Source of the DNA: Aurantiacibacter aquimixticola | GTDB taxonomy: Bacteria; Pseudomonadota; Alphaproteobacteria; Sphingomonadales; Sphingomonadaceae | Direction of reading: 5' to 3' | DNA length: 64,000 nucleotides | Assembly: GCF_003605475.1 (NCBI RefSeq) | Contig: NZ_RAHX01000001.1 | Coordinates: 1,984,001 to 2,048,000 of the forward strand | Shown here: in pieces, positions 9,845 through 18,917 of the stretch | Numbering within the stretch: the first letter of the stretch is position 1 | Layout of the letters: every line of letters begins with the position of its first letter | The notes under the pieces: model-generated | What the model saw: the letters and a program-made list of their open reading frames with translations, nothing else | The model's database searches: none | What the model was told of the DNA's origin: nothing | Program-made: the position numbers and the translations under genes

Positions 9845-10693
9845 TTACACCTCCATATTGTCGATCAGGCGCGTCCCGCCGATCCGCGCGGCCACGAAAA
9901 GGCGGGAATTGCCGTTATCGGTATCGAGCCGTTCCAGTGTATCGGCATCACGCAATTGCGCGTAATCGACCTGCGCAAAACCGGCACCGAGCAATTCGTC
10001 CTCCAGCATGCCGAGGGTCGGATGGACTTCCTGCCCATCGCGAATGCGCGCGATCGCCTCCTCCATCGCGCGGGGGAGAGTGGCGGCCGCTGCGCGCTGT
10101 TCGGGTGACAGATACGCATTGCGGCTGCTCATCGCGAGACCGTCCGGCTCGCGCACGGTCGGCACAGCAAGGATCGCCTCGGCGCGCGGAAAGGACAGGT
10201 CGAGATCGCGCGCCATGCGGCGGATGACGGCAAGCTGCTGCCAGTCCTTTTCGCCGAAAAATGCCATGTCCGGCCGCACCTGGTTGAAGAGCTTGCACAC
10301 AACCGTCGCCACGCCGTCGAAATGGCTGGGCCTGTCCGATCCGCATAGCCCGCCGCTTACGCCCGAAACGCTGATATTCGTGGCATAGCCCGCAGGGTAC
10401 ATCGCCGCGCCATCGGGCGCCCACAGCAGTTCCACGCCCTCGCGGTCGAGCTTCGCGGTGTCCTCCGCCAGGGGTCGCGGATAGGCATCCAGATCTTCGC
10501 CCTCGCCGAATTGCCGCGGATTGACGTAGATCGAGGCGATAACGTCGTCCGCCTGCTTCATCGCCTCTCGTATCAGGGTCAGATGCCCGTCATGCAAAGC
10601 GCCCATCGTCGGCACCAGCGCCACCGTGCCGCCATCGGCGCGCAACTCTTCCACAGCTTCGCGCAGGGCGTCGATTGTCGTGACGGTTTGCAA
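9845..10693 (-). CDS. panC: Pantoate--beta-alanine ligase
   Basis: Joins pantoate and beta-alanine with ATP in the last step of pantothenate synthesis. At 282 residues it has the family length. The nucleotidyl-transfer motif HDGH lies at 34-37, with QFGEGED at about 61-67, FFGEKDWQQ at about 145-153 and the S189-S190-R191-N192 signature. The start is a TTG preceded by an AAGG about 9 bases upstream; no in-frame ATG is nearby. It diverges from the MipZ-like gene with 53 bases between starts and ends just after the tRNA. Confidence 0.95.
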   Translation of the reverse strand: MQTVTTIDALREAVEELRADGGTVALVPTMGALHDGHLTLIREAMKQADDVIASIYVNPRQFGEGEDLDAYPRPLAEDTAKLDREGVELLWAPDGAAMYPAGYATNISVSGVSGGLCGSDRPSHFDGVATVVCKLFNQVRPDMAFFGEKDWQQLAVIRRMARDLDLSFPRAEAILAVPTVREPDGLAMSSRNAYLSPEQRAAAATLPRAMEEAIARIRDGQEVHPTLGMLEDELLGAGFAQVDYAQLRDADTLERLDTDNGNSRLFVAARIGGTRLIDNMEV

Positions 10694-10746
10694 GGGTTCA
10701 TGCCTTCCCTATTGTTAACGGCGTCCGGGGCGCATTGCCTCACCCT

Positions 10747-11604
10747 ATGAGAGAAAGCCAGCTTTTGACCACGCCGCACCGCATCGTCTTCGCCAATGAA
10801 AAGGGCGGCACCGGAAAGTCGACGACGGCCGTGCATGTCGCCGTGGCGCTGGCTTATCAGGGCGCGACGGTGGCCGCGCTCGATCTCGACACGCGGCAGG
10901 CGACCTTCTTCCGTTATTGCGAGAACCGCAGCGATACGCAGACGCGGCGCGGCGCGACCTTGCCCGGCCCGGTGTTCGACACATGTCACGGCGACACGAT
11001 CGAGAGCCTGGAGGCAGAAGCTGCCCGCATCGGCGAAGGCGCGGACTTCATCGTATTCGACACGCCGGGGCGCGACGATCGCTTTGCCCGCCATGTCGCC
11101 GCAAGTGCGGACACGCTGGTGACGCCGATGAATGACAGTTTCGTCGATTTCGACCTGATCGGGCAAGTCGATGCCGAGACCTTCAAGGTGCGCAAGCTCT
11201 CTTTCTATGCCGAACTGATCTGGGAAGCCCGCATCAAGCGCAGCCGGGTTCAGCTGGAGGAAAGCAGGCGCGAGATGGACTGGGTCGTGGTTCGCAACCG
11301 CACCGGCTACACCGATGCCCGCAATCAGCGCCGCATCGACCAGGCACTGACCGAACTGTCCAAGCGGGTCGGTTTCCGCGCGGTCCAGGGCCTGTCGGAG
11401 CGCGTCATCTATCGCGAGCTTTTCCCGTCCGGCCTGACTCTGCTCGACAAGGGGCATCTGGGCGAACTGGGAACCAGCCATCTTGTCGCGCGGCAGGAAT
11501 TGCGCAATCTGGTGCAGAACTTGCGCCTGCCCATGCCCAAGCGTGACGGCGAGGTGCCTCGCGCCGATCTTCCGGCCACCGCGCCCGCGCACGAACCCGC
11601 CTGA
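10747..11604 (+). CDS. mipZ: MipZ-like ParA-family ATPase (division plane positioning)
   Basis: A 285-residue P-loop ATPase with a deviant Walker A NEKGGTGKST (17-26), the DLDTRQATFFRYCENR region that matches MipZ more than plasmid ParA, and a Walker B-like FIVFDTPG. In Caulobacter MipZ forms a gradient with ParB and keeps FtsZ away from the poles; the same role is inferred here. No parB is in the window. The ATG at 10747 is preferred over an upstream TTG. The next gene starts one base after its stop. Confidence 0.85.
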   Translation: MRESQLLTTPHRIVFANEKGGTGKSTTAVHVAVALAYQGATVAALDLDTRQATFFRYCENRSDTQTRRGATLPGPVFDTCHGDTIESLEAEAARIGEGADFIVFDTPGRDDRFARHVAASADTLVTPMNDSFVDFDLIGQVDAETFKVRKLSFYAELIWEARIKRSRVQLEESRREMDWVVVRNRTGYTDARNQRRIDQALTELSKRVGFRAVQGLSERVIYRELFPSGLTLLDKGHLGELGTSHLVARQELRNLVQNLRLPMPKRDGEVPRADLPATAPAHEPA

Positions 11605-11605
11605 G

Positions 11606-11890
11606 ATGATGCGCCTAATCGTCCTTGCCGGCCTCGGACTGCTCGCCTTTCGCTGGATCACCGGCCGCTGGCCGTGGCAACCCAAGGTATCCACTCGCAA
11701 TCAGGCGATCTTCCGTGCTCGTCGACTGCTCGGTGTCGAAGCAGGCGCAAATCGCGCGGAGATCATGGCTGCGCATAAGCGGCTGATCGCCGTGGTGCAT
11801 CCCGATCGTGGCGGTTCGAGCGACCAAGTGCATGAAGCGAACGCCGCGCGCGATCTGCTGCTGGACGAGTTGCCCCGCGAAGTGCGCTAA
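11606..11890 (+). CDS. Small membrane-anchored DnaJ-domain protein
   Basis: A 94-residue protein with one N-terminal transmembrane segment (about 3-17) and a J-domain-like region (about 35-92) holding the HPD triad at 65-67 followed by RGG. This is the layout of small Pam18/DnaJ-like cochaperones. It probably stimulates a DnaK-type ATPase at the membrane, but the partner is unknown. The start at 11606 (two consecutive ATGs) is one base after the mipZ stop, so the pair is likely cotranslated. Confidence 0.8.
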   Translation: MMRLIVLAGLGLLAFRWITGRWPWQPKVSTRNQAIFRARRLLGVEAGANRAEIMAAHKRLIAVVHPDRGGSSDQVHEANAARDLLLDELPREVR

Positions 11891-11923
11891 GCTACCGCCG
11901 GGCCAGAGAAAGGTCCGCAAAGC

Positions 11924-13351
11924 ATGAGCCACGATTTCCACCCCACCGTCCTTCGCGAATATGATATTCGCGGCATCATCGGAGAGACGCTCGGCCCCGA
12001 CGATGCCCGCGCCATCGGCCGCGGTTTCGGCACGCTGCTGGCACGCGATCTCGGCGATGGCGCGGTGCCGCTGGTTGCCGTGGGTTACGATGGCCGCGTC
12101 AGTTCCCCCATCCTGGAAAGTGCGCTGATCGAAGGACTCACCGCGAGCGGCTGCAATGTGCGCCGCATCGGGATGGGCGCGACCCCCATGCTGTATTACG
12201 CCGAAGCGTCAGCCGAAGAGGTGGATGGCGGCATTCAGATAACTGGCAGCCACAATCCCGCCAATTACAACGGCTTCAAAATGGTATTTCGCGGGCGTCC
12301 GTTCTTCGGGGCCGATATCCAGCGGCTCGGCGAGATCGGCGCTGCCGGAGAGTGGATAGACGGCGCCGGTAGTGTCGAGACGATAGAGATCGAGGACGAA
12401 TACGTTGCTCGCATGCTCGCCGCGCTGGACAGTATCGAACCGAGCGCCCTGGAGGGCCTCACGGTGGCGTGGGACGCCGGCAATGGCGCGGCGGGCCCCG
12501 TGCTCGAAAAGCTGGCTGCGCGGCTTCCCGGCACGCACCATCTCCTCTTTACCGAAGTCGACGGAAACTTTCCCAACCATCATCCTGATCCCACTGTCGA
12601 GGCAAACCTTGCGGACCTGAAGGCCCTGGTCGCCGAGAAGTCCTGCGACTTCGGAATTGCCTTCGATGGCGATGGCGACCGGATCGGCGCGATCGACGGC
12701 GAAGGCCGCGTTATATGGGGGGATCAACTACTGATGATCTACGCTGAGGACCTCCTAGGGAAACTACCTAATTCGACCATTATCGCCGATGTGAAGGCGA
12801 GCCGCGCGCTGTTCGATCATGTGGAACAGCACGGTGGGAAGCCGCTGATGTGGAAGACCGGCCATTCGCTGATTAAGTCCAAAATGAAGGAAGTTTCTTC
12901 GCCGCTGGCGGGCGAAATGAGCGGTCACGTCTTTTTCGCCGACGAGTATCACGGTTTCGACGATGCGCTTTACGCAGGCGTGCGACTGATTGCTGCCTCG
13001 GCTAGGCTTGGAAAATCGGTGACGCAGCTTCGCGGTGAAATGCCTGCCATGCTCAACACGCCGGAAATGCGCTTTCAGGTGGATGAAAGCCGTAAATTCG
13101 CCGCCATCGAGGAGGTGAAGGCGCGCATGACCGGCGATAACGTGCCCGAGGGCGTCGAAGTGAACGCGACCGACGGCGTTCGGGTAAATACGCCCGATGG
13201 CTGGTGGCTGCTGCGCGCCTCGAACACGCAGGATGTGCTGGTCGCGCGCGCGGAAAGCGAAAGCGAGGCAGGTCTGGAGCGCTTGATGGCACAGATCGAC
13301 GAACAACTGGCGCTAAGCGGCCTCGAACGCGGCGAGAGCGTAGGGCATTGA
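11924..13351 (+). CDS. Phosphomannomutase/phosphoglucomutase
   Basis: A 475-residue alpha-D-phosphohexomutase that interconverts hexose 1- and 6-phosphates, feeding nucleotide sugars for LPS or exopolysaccharide. The catalytic phosphoserine motif TGSHNP (S109) is present, as are the metal loop DGDGDR (248-253), the sugar-binding GEMSGHVFF segment (about 326-334) and a C-terminal phosphate-binding domain with RASNT. The length fits the AlgC/ManB type. It starts 33 bases after the DnaJ-like gene, and a secreted DUF2059-type gene follows after 10 bases. Confidence 0.93.
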   Translation: MSHDFHPTVLREYDIRGIIGETLGPDDARAIGRGFGTLLARDLGDGAVPLVAVGYDGRVSSPILESALIEGLTASGCNVRRIGMGATPMLYYAEASAEEVDGGIQITGSHNPANYNGFKMVFRGRPFFGADIQRLGEIGAAGEWIDGAGSVETIEIEDEYVARMLAALDSIEPSALEGLTVAWDAGNGAAGPVLEKLAARLPGTHHLLFTEVDGNFPNHHPDPTVEANLADLKALVAEKSCDFGIAFDGDGDRIGAIDGEGRVIWGDQLLMIYAEDLLGKLPNSTIIADVKASRALFDHVEQHGGKPLMWKTGHSLIKSKMKEVSSPLAGEMSGHVFFADEYHGFDDALYAGVRLIAASARLGKSVTQLRGEMPAMLNTPEMRFQVDESRKFAAIEEVKARMTGDNVPEGVEVNATDGVRVNTPDGWWLLRASNTQDVLVARAESESEAGLERLMAQIDEQLALSGLERGESVGH

Positions 13352-13361
13352 GAGGAAAATC

Positions 13362-14162
13362 ATGAAAATTGTTTTTGCACCGCTGGCAGCCTTCGGGCTC
13401 GCCGTTTCGCAACCCGTGATGGCGCAGGACGCGCAAACCGTCAGCGAAGACGACATGGCGGTGGTCGGCGAGATGATGGCGGAGCTGTTCCAGTCCGAGC
13501 CGCTGACCGCCGAACAGCAGGCTCGCCTGCCGGCTGCGCAGCAAGTCGTCGGGGCGATGATCCCCGAAGGCTCCTATGCCGAGATGATGCGGGAAGTGAT
13601 GCAGAATACGATGGCGCCCATGTTGGGCCTCATCGGCAGTCCGGAAGTCATTCTTATGTCGCGGATCGATGTGGACGAACAGGTGTTCAACGCCATGTCC
13701 GAAAACGAACGACGCGAACTGATGACCATGCTCGATCCCGCATATGAAGAGCGCGGGTCGGTGATGATGGACGCGCTGATGGGCAGCATGTACGGGATGT
13801 TCGACGTCATCGAAGAGCCGATGCGTGAAGGGCTGTCGAAAGCCTATGCCGCGCGCTTCACCGCCGATCAGCTGGCCGATATCGCGGTATTCTTCGCAAC
13901 GCCGACTGGGCAGGTTTACGCTCCAGAATCCATGGCGCTGTTTGCCGATCCGCGTGTCATGTCGGCAAGCATGGAAGCGATGCCTGCAATGCTCGGCAGT
14001 TTCGCCAATATGGAAGCCGACATCGCCGCGGCGATGGCATCTCTGCCTGCCGAACGCGGTGTGGACGACCTCACGGCTTCCGAGCGCGCGAGGGCGGCCA
14101 GGCTCCTCGGCGTCAAACCCGCCCAGCTTGGCGACGTGATTCTCCCGCCAACGGGAATATAG
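13362..14162 (+). CDS. DUF2059-like secreted protein
   Basis: A 266-residue protein with a cleavable signal peptide (MAQ cleavage region near residue 22). It contains a helical repeat with the pattern ARFTADQLADIAVFFATPTGQ (about residues 162-182), characteristic of DUF2059-type periplasmic proteins of sphingomonads. It is rich in Met and Ala and has no catalytic motif that I recognise. An AGAGGA SD precedes the ATG. It is 10 bases after the mutase gene and followed at once by a strong terminator, so it ends this operon. Confidence 0.75.
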   Translation: MKIVFAPLAAFGLAVSQPVMAQDAQTVSEDDMAVVGEMMAELFQSEPLTAEQQARLPAAQQVVGAMIPEGSYAEMMREVMQNTMAPMLGLIGSPEVILMSRIDVDEQVFNAMSENERRELMTMLDPAYEERGSVMMDALMGSMYGMFDVIEEPMREGLSKAYAARFTADQLADIAVFFATPTGQVYAPESMALFADPRVMSASMEAMPAMLGSFANMEADIAAAMASLPAERGVDDLTASERARAARLLGVKPAQLGDVILPPTGI

Positions 14163-14168
14163 GACAGA

Positions 14169-14196
14169 AAAAGGCCCGCATCGCTGCGGGCCTTTT
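14169..14196 (+). terminator. Rho-independent terminator after the DUF2059 gene
   Basis: Twelve-base arms (14169-14180 and 14185-14196) pair around a TCGC loop, with a GC-rich core and A/T ends. The stem ends in TTTT, so it can act on the plus strand; the A-run on the other side could also stop transcription of the convergent BON gene. Confidence 0.9.
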
Positions 14197-14217
14197 CATT
14201 TTGGGTGATATAACCGA

Positions 14218-14994
14218 TCAGGATTCGCTGATCTGCTCCTTGCCGGACCGCATATCGGTCTGATGCAGGCGCAGGTTGTTCTGCACGTGATCGACTCCCG
14301 ACACATCGTAGATGCAGTCTTCCGCACGGCGCTTCTCCCAGCGCGTATTGACCTTGCCGTCGAGCGTCACTTCACGGTCGGAGACGGTCACCTGAATGTC
14401 CGTTGCGTCCACGCCGCGATCATCGGTCAGCCGGTCACACGAGTCTTCCAGAATACGCTCGTCCGAACGCCTGTAATTGCTAGGCCCACGACCGCGATTG
14501 TCCATTTCCCGGCGACGTTCTGCGTCTTCGTCGCCAAACCAGCTAGCAATTTCGTCACCGGCCTTGTCGAAAAAGCCACGTTCATCGCGATTAGTGCTGC
14601 GACGCGAATACGTATCCTGCGGCCAGAAACTGCCGCCGCCGGTCATCTGCTCGGGACCGGCGAGCGGCTCCTGTCCACCATAAGAGTCGCCTCGGAAATA
14701 GCCGTGATTGGCGCGTTCGCCCGATCGTTCGAAGCCCGTGGCATCGCGGTCATACTGGTCGAGCGGGTTGTAATCGCTGCGCGCGCGTGAGGGCATCGCC
14801 GTCTTGCGGCGACCGCGTCCGCGCTGGAAGTCGCGGTCGAACCGGTCGGAGTATTCATCGTCGCGCTCGCGATACATGCTCTCGCCATATTGCGAGGACG
14901 AGCGCTGCTCTAACTGCTCCTGCTGGCGGCCATAGCCGCGATCGTCGTCGTAATAGCGATTGCTTTCGTTCGATTGGTTGTAACGGTTTGGCAT
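14218..14994 (-). CDS. BON-domain protein with disordered Arg/Asp/Tyr-rich N-terminus
   Basis: A 258-residue protein. The first ~135 residues are low-complexity (Asn, Tyr, Arg, Asp, Gln, Ser) and probably disordered. A DKAGDEIASWFGDEDAERR segment near the middle is a signature I associate with stress-related sphingomonad BON proteins. The C-terminal ~75 residues form one BON domain with the VSDREVTLDGKV core. BON domains bind membranes or phospholipids. The ATG at 14994 has an AGGAG nine bases upstream; the longer frame to 15126 lacks that support. It faces the DUF2059 gene across the terminator. Confidence 0.8.
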   Translation of the reverse strand: MPNRYNQSNESNRYYDDDRGYGRQQEQLEQRSSSQYGESMYRERDDEYSDRFDRDFQRGRGRRKTAMPSRARSDYNPLDQYDRDATGFERSGERANHGYFRGDSYGGQEPLAGPEQMTGGGSFWPQDTYSRRSTNRDERGFFDKAGDEIASWFGDEDAERRREMDNRGRGPSNYRRSDERILEDSCDRLTDDRGVDATDIQVTVSDREVTLDGKVNTRWEKRRAEDCIYDVSGVDHVQNNLRLHQTDMRSGKEQISES

Positions 14995-15304
14995 AAGTGT
15001 GGCTCCTGCGTTTGAGAGTGTCGCCTGTGTGCGTTGGGAGGCCCGGCGATGCGCCCCATTGGCGCGGTATATTGTGAGAACGGTTGAGCCCGCCTGCCGG
15101 TCCACAACGCGGCGCGGCTGGTTCACGCTTCGGCTGATCGGCGACAGACAGCCTGCTTTCCTACGCAGCCGCGCTCTGCGAAGGGATCGCCATGTCCATT
15201 CTCACGCCCTTCTCCATCCGTCGACGAATCCGCGGAAACACGCCCGGCCTTTTTCGTTTCAGGACAGTGTCACACCTGTCACACCCTGCCCTGGCAACGG
15301 CCTG
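14995..15304. other. Intergenic region between divergent BON gene and helicase
   Basis: About 310 bases without a supported gene. It holds the SD of the BON gene (AGGAG, minus strand) and, just before the helicase, a short direct repeat CTGTCACACC/TGTCACACCCT at about 15268-15286. The helicase frame stays open through most of this stretch, but the translation is unlike the family. No LexA-type site (GTTC-N7-GTTC) was found. Confidence 0.6.
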
Positions 15305-17764
15305 GTGAGCGCTGTGCCGCCCGAGATCGCGGACTGGTTCTCCGGCCGCGGCTGGCGCGTGCGGCGTCATCAGGCGGAGATGCTGGCAGCCAGCGATGCT
15401 GGCAAGCACGCGATGCTCGTCGCCGATACCGGGGCTGGCAAGACGCTGGCGGGCTTCCTGCCGACGCTTGCCGCGTTCACGCCGTCCCGCATTGCCGATG
15501 GCGCGCGGCCCGAAGGGCTCCACACACTCTACATCTCGCCATTGAAGGCGCTGGCGCACGATGTGCAGCGCAATCTCGTCACTCCCGTCGAGGAAATGGG
15601 CCTCGACATTCGTGTCGAGACCCGCAGCGGCGACACGTCGTCGGACAAGAAGCGCAGGCAGCGCAGCAAGCCGCCCAATGTGCTGCTGACGACGCCGGAA
15701 AGCCTCTCCCTCCTGCTGAGCTATCCCGAAAGCTTCGACCTGTTCGCAGGACTGAAGCGCGTTGTCGTGGATGAAGTGCACGCTTTCGCGACGCAAAAGC
15801 GCGGGGACATGCTCGCCCTGTCGCTCAGCCGCCTCCAGGCGATCGCGCCCTCAATGCAGCGTGCTGCCCTGTCAGCCACGGTTGCGGATCCGGAAGCCTT
15901 CCAGGGCTGGGTCGCGCCATGGGGCGATATCGATCAGGTAGAGCTGGTGATCGGCGAGGAGGGTGCCGAGCCGCAGGTGGAGATCCTGCTGCCCGACGAA
16001 GAACGCGTTCCGTGGGGCGGCCACGCAGCCACTTGGTCCATCCCCCAGCTCTACGGGCGTATCCGGAAGAACAGGACGACGCTCGTCTTCACCAATACGC
16101 GCTTTCTGGCGGAGTACATCTTCCAGCACCTGTGGGACGCGAACCACGACAATCTGCCGATCGGCATCCATCATGGCTCGCTAAGCAAGGAGGCCCGACG
16201 CAAGGTCGAAGCGGCGATGGCGGCAGGCGAATTGCGCGCGCTGGTGTGCACGGCCAGCCTCGATCTCGGCGTCGATTGGGGCGATATCGACCTCGTCGTA
16301 CAGATGGGCGCTCCGAAAGGATCGAGCCGCCTACTGCAGCGGATCGGACGCGCAAACCACCGGCTCGACAGCCCTAGCCGTGCCCTGCTCGTCCCCGGTA
16401 ATCGGTTCGAGTTTCTCGAGGCGACGGCCGCCCGAGACGCGGTGAAAGAGGGCATGCGCGATGGCGAAGACTTCCGGCCCGGCGGCCTGGATGTACTTGC
16501 TCAACATGTGATGGCCTGCGCCTGCGCCGCACCATTCGACGAGGCGGCATTGCTGAGGGAGATACGCTCCTGCCTGCCCTATGCGGGCGTCGATGAAAGC
16601 GTCTGGGGCCGTGTGCTCGAATTCGTGGCGACGGGCGGATACGCGCTGCGCGCTTATGATAAGTTCAAGCGCATCACGAAGGACGGCGATGGCCTCTGGC
16701 GATTGAGCCATCCCGAGCACGCACACCGCCATCGAATGAATGCGGGCATCATCCTCGATGCCGAGATGCTCGAGGTTCGGTTCCGCAATGGCCGCTCGCT
16801 CGGCAAGGTGGAAGAACGCTTTGCCGCCTCGCTGAGGCCCGGTGACACGTTTCAATTCAGCGGCGTGAATGTCGAGGTCGAGCAGCTCAAGGACATGGAG
16901 CTGATCGTTCGGGCGAGCGCCAAATCCGCCATGATCCCGAGCTATGGGGGGCTGCGCCTTCCGCTCACCACACATCTGGCCGATCGCGTTCGCACCATGC
17001 TGACCGACCGCGCGGGCTGGGCGCGTTTCCCCGACGATGTGCGCGAATGGCTGGAAGTGCAGGACTGGCGCAGCCATTTGCCGGGTCCGGACAATCTGCT
17101 GGTCGAGAGCTTCCCCCACGCCAAGCGGCATTACACCGTTTATTACACCTTCGTCGGCTGGAACGCGAACCAGTCGCTAGGCATGCTGATTACCAAGCGC
17201 ATGGACGAGATGGGGCTGATGCCCGGCGGTTTCGTGGCGAACGATTACTCGCTGGCGGTATGGGGCCTGAAACCGGTGACCGACCCTGCGCCGCTGCTAT
17301 CGCCCGATATCCTGACGGAGGAGTTTATCGACTGGGTGCAGGACTCGCACCTGCTGCGCCGTGCTTTCCGCGAAGTCGCGGTGATCGGCGGGCTGGTCGA
17401 GCGCCAGCATCCGGGCAAGCGCAAGACCGGGCGGCAGGTCACTTTCAGCACCGACCTCATCTACGATGTGCTGCGCAAATACGAACCGGATCATGTCCTG
17501 ATCGAGGCTGCCTGGGCCGATGCGCGCGCTCGAATGACTGATATCGGAAGGCTTGGCGACCTGCTCGATACAGCCGCGGAAAAGCTCGATTTCGTCGAGC
17601 TCGATCGGGTCAGTCCGCTTGCGGTGCCGGTGATGGTAATGATCGGCCGCGAAAGTGTGCCGCAGGGTGCGCAGGACGACGAACTGCTGCTGGAGGCGGA
17701 GAGCCTAGCGGGAGCGGCGATGCGGGTGGATGGCGTGCCGGAGGAGTCGGACAGGTCAAATTGA
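15305..17764 (+). CDS. Ligase-associated DEXH-box DNA helicase (Lhr-like)
   Basis: An SF2 helicase of about 819 residues. Walker A DTGAGKT lies at 41-47, the DEVH box at 156-159, a motif III-like ALSATV follows, and the C-terminal helicase lobe ends with the motif VI segment LLQRIGRANH. The C-terminal half is the Lhr-type winged-helix/DEAD-associated region. Family members are usually linked to an ATP-dependent DNA ligase and a phosphoesterase in DNA damage response; no such partner is adjacent here. The GTG at 15305 gives the usual length; a GTG at 15314 is also possible. Confidence 0.9.
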   Translation: MSAVPPEIADWFSGRGWRVRRHQAEMLAASDAGKHAMLVADTGAGKTLAGFLPTLAAFTPSRIADGARPEGLHTLYISPLKALAHDVQRNLVTPVEEMGLDIRVETRSGDTSSDKKRRQRSKPPNVLLTTPESLSLLLSYPESFDLFAGLKRVVVDEVHAFATQKRGDMLALSLSRLQAIAPSMQRAALSATVADPEAFQGWVAPWGDIDQVELVIGEEGAEPQVEILLPDEERVPWGGHAATWSIPQLYGRIRKNRTTLVFTNTRFLAEYIFQHLWDANHDNLPIGIHHGSLSKEARRKVEAAMAAGELRALVCTASLDLGVDWGDIDLVVQMGAPKGSSRLLQRIGRANHRLDSPSRALLVPGNRFEFLEATAARDAVKEGMRDGEDFRPGGLDVLAQHVMACACAAPFDEAALLREIRSCLPYAGVDESVWGRVLEFVATGGYALRAYDKFKRITKDGDGLWRLSHPEHAHRHRMNAGIILDAEMLEVRFRNGRSLGKVEERFAASLRPGDTFQFSGVNVEVEQLKDMELIVRASAKSAMIPSYGGLRLPLTTHLADRVRTMLTDRAGWARFPDDVREWLEVQDWRSHLPGPDNLLVESFPHAKRHYTVYYTFVGWNANQSLGMLITKRMDEMGLMPGGFVANDYSLAVWGLKPVTDPAPLLSPDILTEEFIDWVQDSHLLRRAFREVAVIGGLVERQHPGKRKTGRQVTFSTDLIYDVLRKYEPDHVLIEAAWADARARMTDIGRLGDLLDTAAEKLDFVELDRVSPLAVPVMVMIGRESVPQGAQDDELLLEAESLAGAAMRVDGVPEESDRSN

Positions 17765-17765
17765 T

Positions 17766-18347
17766 CTAGCGATTAGGCGAGGCGCAAGCCGGTGTTTCGG
17801 CTAGCGGGGCAACCCGTTCGATTGGTTCGACTACGATGCTGGTGTCATTAGGTGTCCGAGTGATCATTAGGCGCAGAGAGTCGGAATCGAAATGTCGATG
17901 ATCATCTAAGTCACCGAAGCAGAACTTGTTCGCTCCACTGCGCTTCACTAACGAAAGAACTCGTAGCGACAATTCGTAGCTGGCATTGGGATCCGGTGCG
18001 AAAACAAGGCTTGGCTCTACAGGCAGCATCAAATTCCCAGTCAGCTGTTTCCGGAGTTCCCGTTCGGAGACGGTTTCGCCGTTCCATTGGATGGTCCCAT
18101 CCTCTTTCGGCACCACGACATTGACCAGCGCATCGTCCGAGAGGTCCCATGCCTCGGGAGGCAGCGAAAGGGGTCCCGTGGTCGGGATGTCTACTTCAAG
18201 AGCGTGCGTTTGCATGGGCGCATCGACCCAGATGACCATGCCGACGAATAGCGCGACCGCGACTGCAATGACGTCGTAATTGCTTCGCCGGAATGGTCCG
18301 CCGTGATTGTATGGCAGCCGAGGTGAGCGCCGAAGCTTACTCGGCAT
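17766..18347 (-). CDS. ExbD-like single-pass membrane protein (divergent)
   Basis: A 193-residue protein with a positively charged N-terminus, one transmembrane helix (about 26-43) and a periplasmic domain. An aspartate in the motif NYDVIAVAVALF (D25) aligns with the proton-path Asp of ExbD. The periplasmic part shares the pattern IQWNGETVSERELRKQL and ends in a long tail. It is more divergent than its upstream neighbour and was probably produced by duplication. Its start overlaps the end of the upstream exbD by 11 bases, so the two are coupled. No signal or enzyme motif is present. Confidence 0.7.
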   Translation of the reverse strand: MPSKLRRSPRLPYNHGGPFRRSNYDVIAVAVALFVGMVIWVDAPMQTHALEVDIPTTGPLSLPPEAWDLSDDALVNVVVPKEDGTIQWNGETVSERELRKQLTGNLMLPVEPSLVFAPDPNASYELSLRVLSLVKRSGANKFCFGDLDDHRHFDSDSLRLMITRTPNDTSIVVEPIERVAPLAETPACASPNR

Positions 18348-18780
18348 CGAAGCGGCGATACTGGTGATTACCATCGAAAGCGAAGCGGGAGATGTCGGCG
18401 TCGCCTACGAGATGGATGACCTGCACCGCGTCCTCGTAGCTCGTGTTCGCGTCTGGCCGAAAGCGGACCACCGGATCGGCCGGGTTCGCTTTGGCGGCGG
18501 CGAGGCGGGCTTCGAGCTCAGGATGATCGACGGCCTCGCCATTCCAGTAGATCGTGCCGCCGCGCGATAGTGTGAGCGCGATTTGCTGCGTCTCTCGGCT
18601 TTTGGTTTCGCCGGTCGGAAGGTCGACTTCGATCGAGTCGGTCGCGAGTGGGATAGAGAGGATCAGCATTACCAGCAGGACGAGCAACACATCGATCAGC
18701 GGCGTGATGTTGAGTTCGCTCATGGGCGGCGCAGGCGTGGTTGCATAGGGCCGGGCGAGCAGTCGCGATTGCAGAGCCAT
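18337..18780 (-). CDS. exbD: Biopolymer transporter ExbD (orphan pair, no exbB)
   Basis: A 147-residue ExbD with a short cytoplasmic start, the conserved NITPLIDVLLVLLVMLIL helix (about 24-41, with the proton-path Asp) and a periplasmic domain with the YWNGEAV segment. It belongs to the TonB-energising proton motor, but no exbB is next to it; the nearest is in the tonB operon on the other side of a terminator. A strong promoter-like region lies upstream (18808-18836) and overlaps a Zur-like palindrome. Confidence 0.88.
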   Translation of the reverse strand: MALQSRLLARPYATTPAPPMSELNITPLIDVLLVLLVMLILSIPLATDSIEVDLPTGETKSRETQQIALTLSRGGTIYWNGEAVDHPELEARLAAAKANPADPVVRFRPDANTSYEDAVQVIHLVGDADISRFAFDGNHQYRRFDAE

Positions 18781-18798
18781 CGGGCAGTCTCCTCTGTT

Positions 18799-18836
18799 TG
18801 TTACATGATAACATCACAGAGATTGCCCGCTGTCAA
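18799..18836 (-). promoter_or_regulatory. Promoter of the exbD pair with overlapping 15-bp palindrome (Zur-like)
   Basis: On the minus strand a perfect TTGACA (18831-18836) is followed after exactly 17 bases by TGTTAT (18808-18813). The palindrome TGTTATCATGTAACA (18799-18813) covers the -10. It resembles the alphaproteobacterial/gammaproteobacterial Zur box (TGTTATANTATAACA), differing at two central positions. This placement fits a repressor site. The regulator assignment is inference. Confidence 0.6.
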
Positions 18837-18871
18837 ATCGGACCACGCGGCATGGACGCATCGTGGGCACA

Positions 18872-18897
18872 AAAAAGGCGGCCGAGGCCGCCTTTTT
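18872..18897 (-). terminator. Rho-independent terminator of the tonB-exbB-exbD-exbD operon
   Basis: GGCGGCC and GGCCGCC arms (18877-18883, 18886-18892) enclose a GA turn and are flanked by A- and T-runs on either side, so the hairpin can act in both directions. It lies 25 bases after the stop of the last exbD in the operon and insulates it from the downstream exbD pair. Confidence 0.9.
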
Positions 18898-18917
18898 CAG
18901 TAGTGTTGTGGGAAGAC

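Noticed and set aside
14999..15304. Upstream in-frame extension of the helicase
   Set aside because: The translation is Arg-rich and unlike the family; GTG 15305 gives normal length.
15001..15304. LexA-type operator upstream of the DNA repair helicase
   Set aside because: No GTTC-N7-GTTC was found; only a GAAC without a partner.
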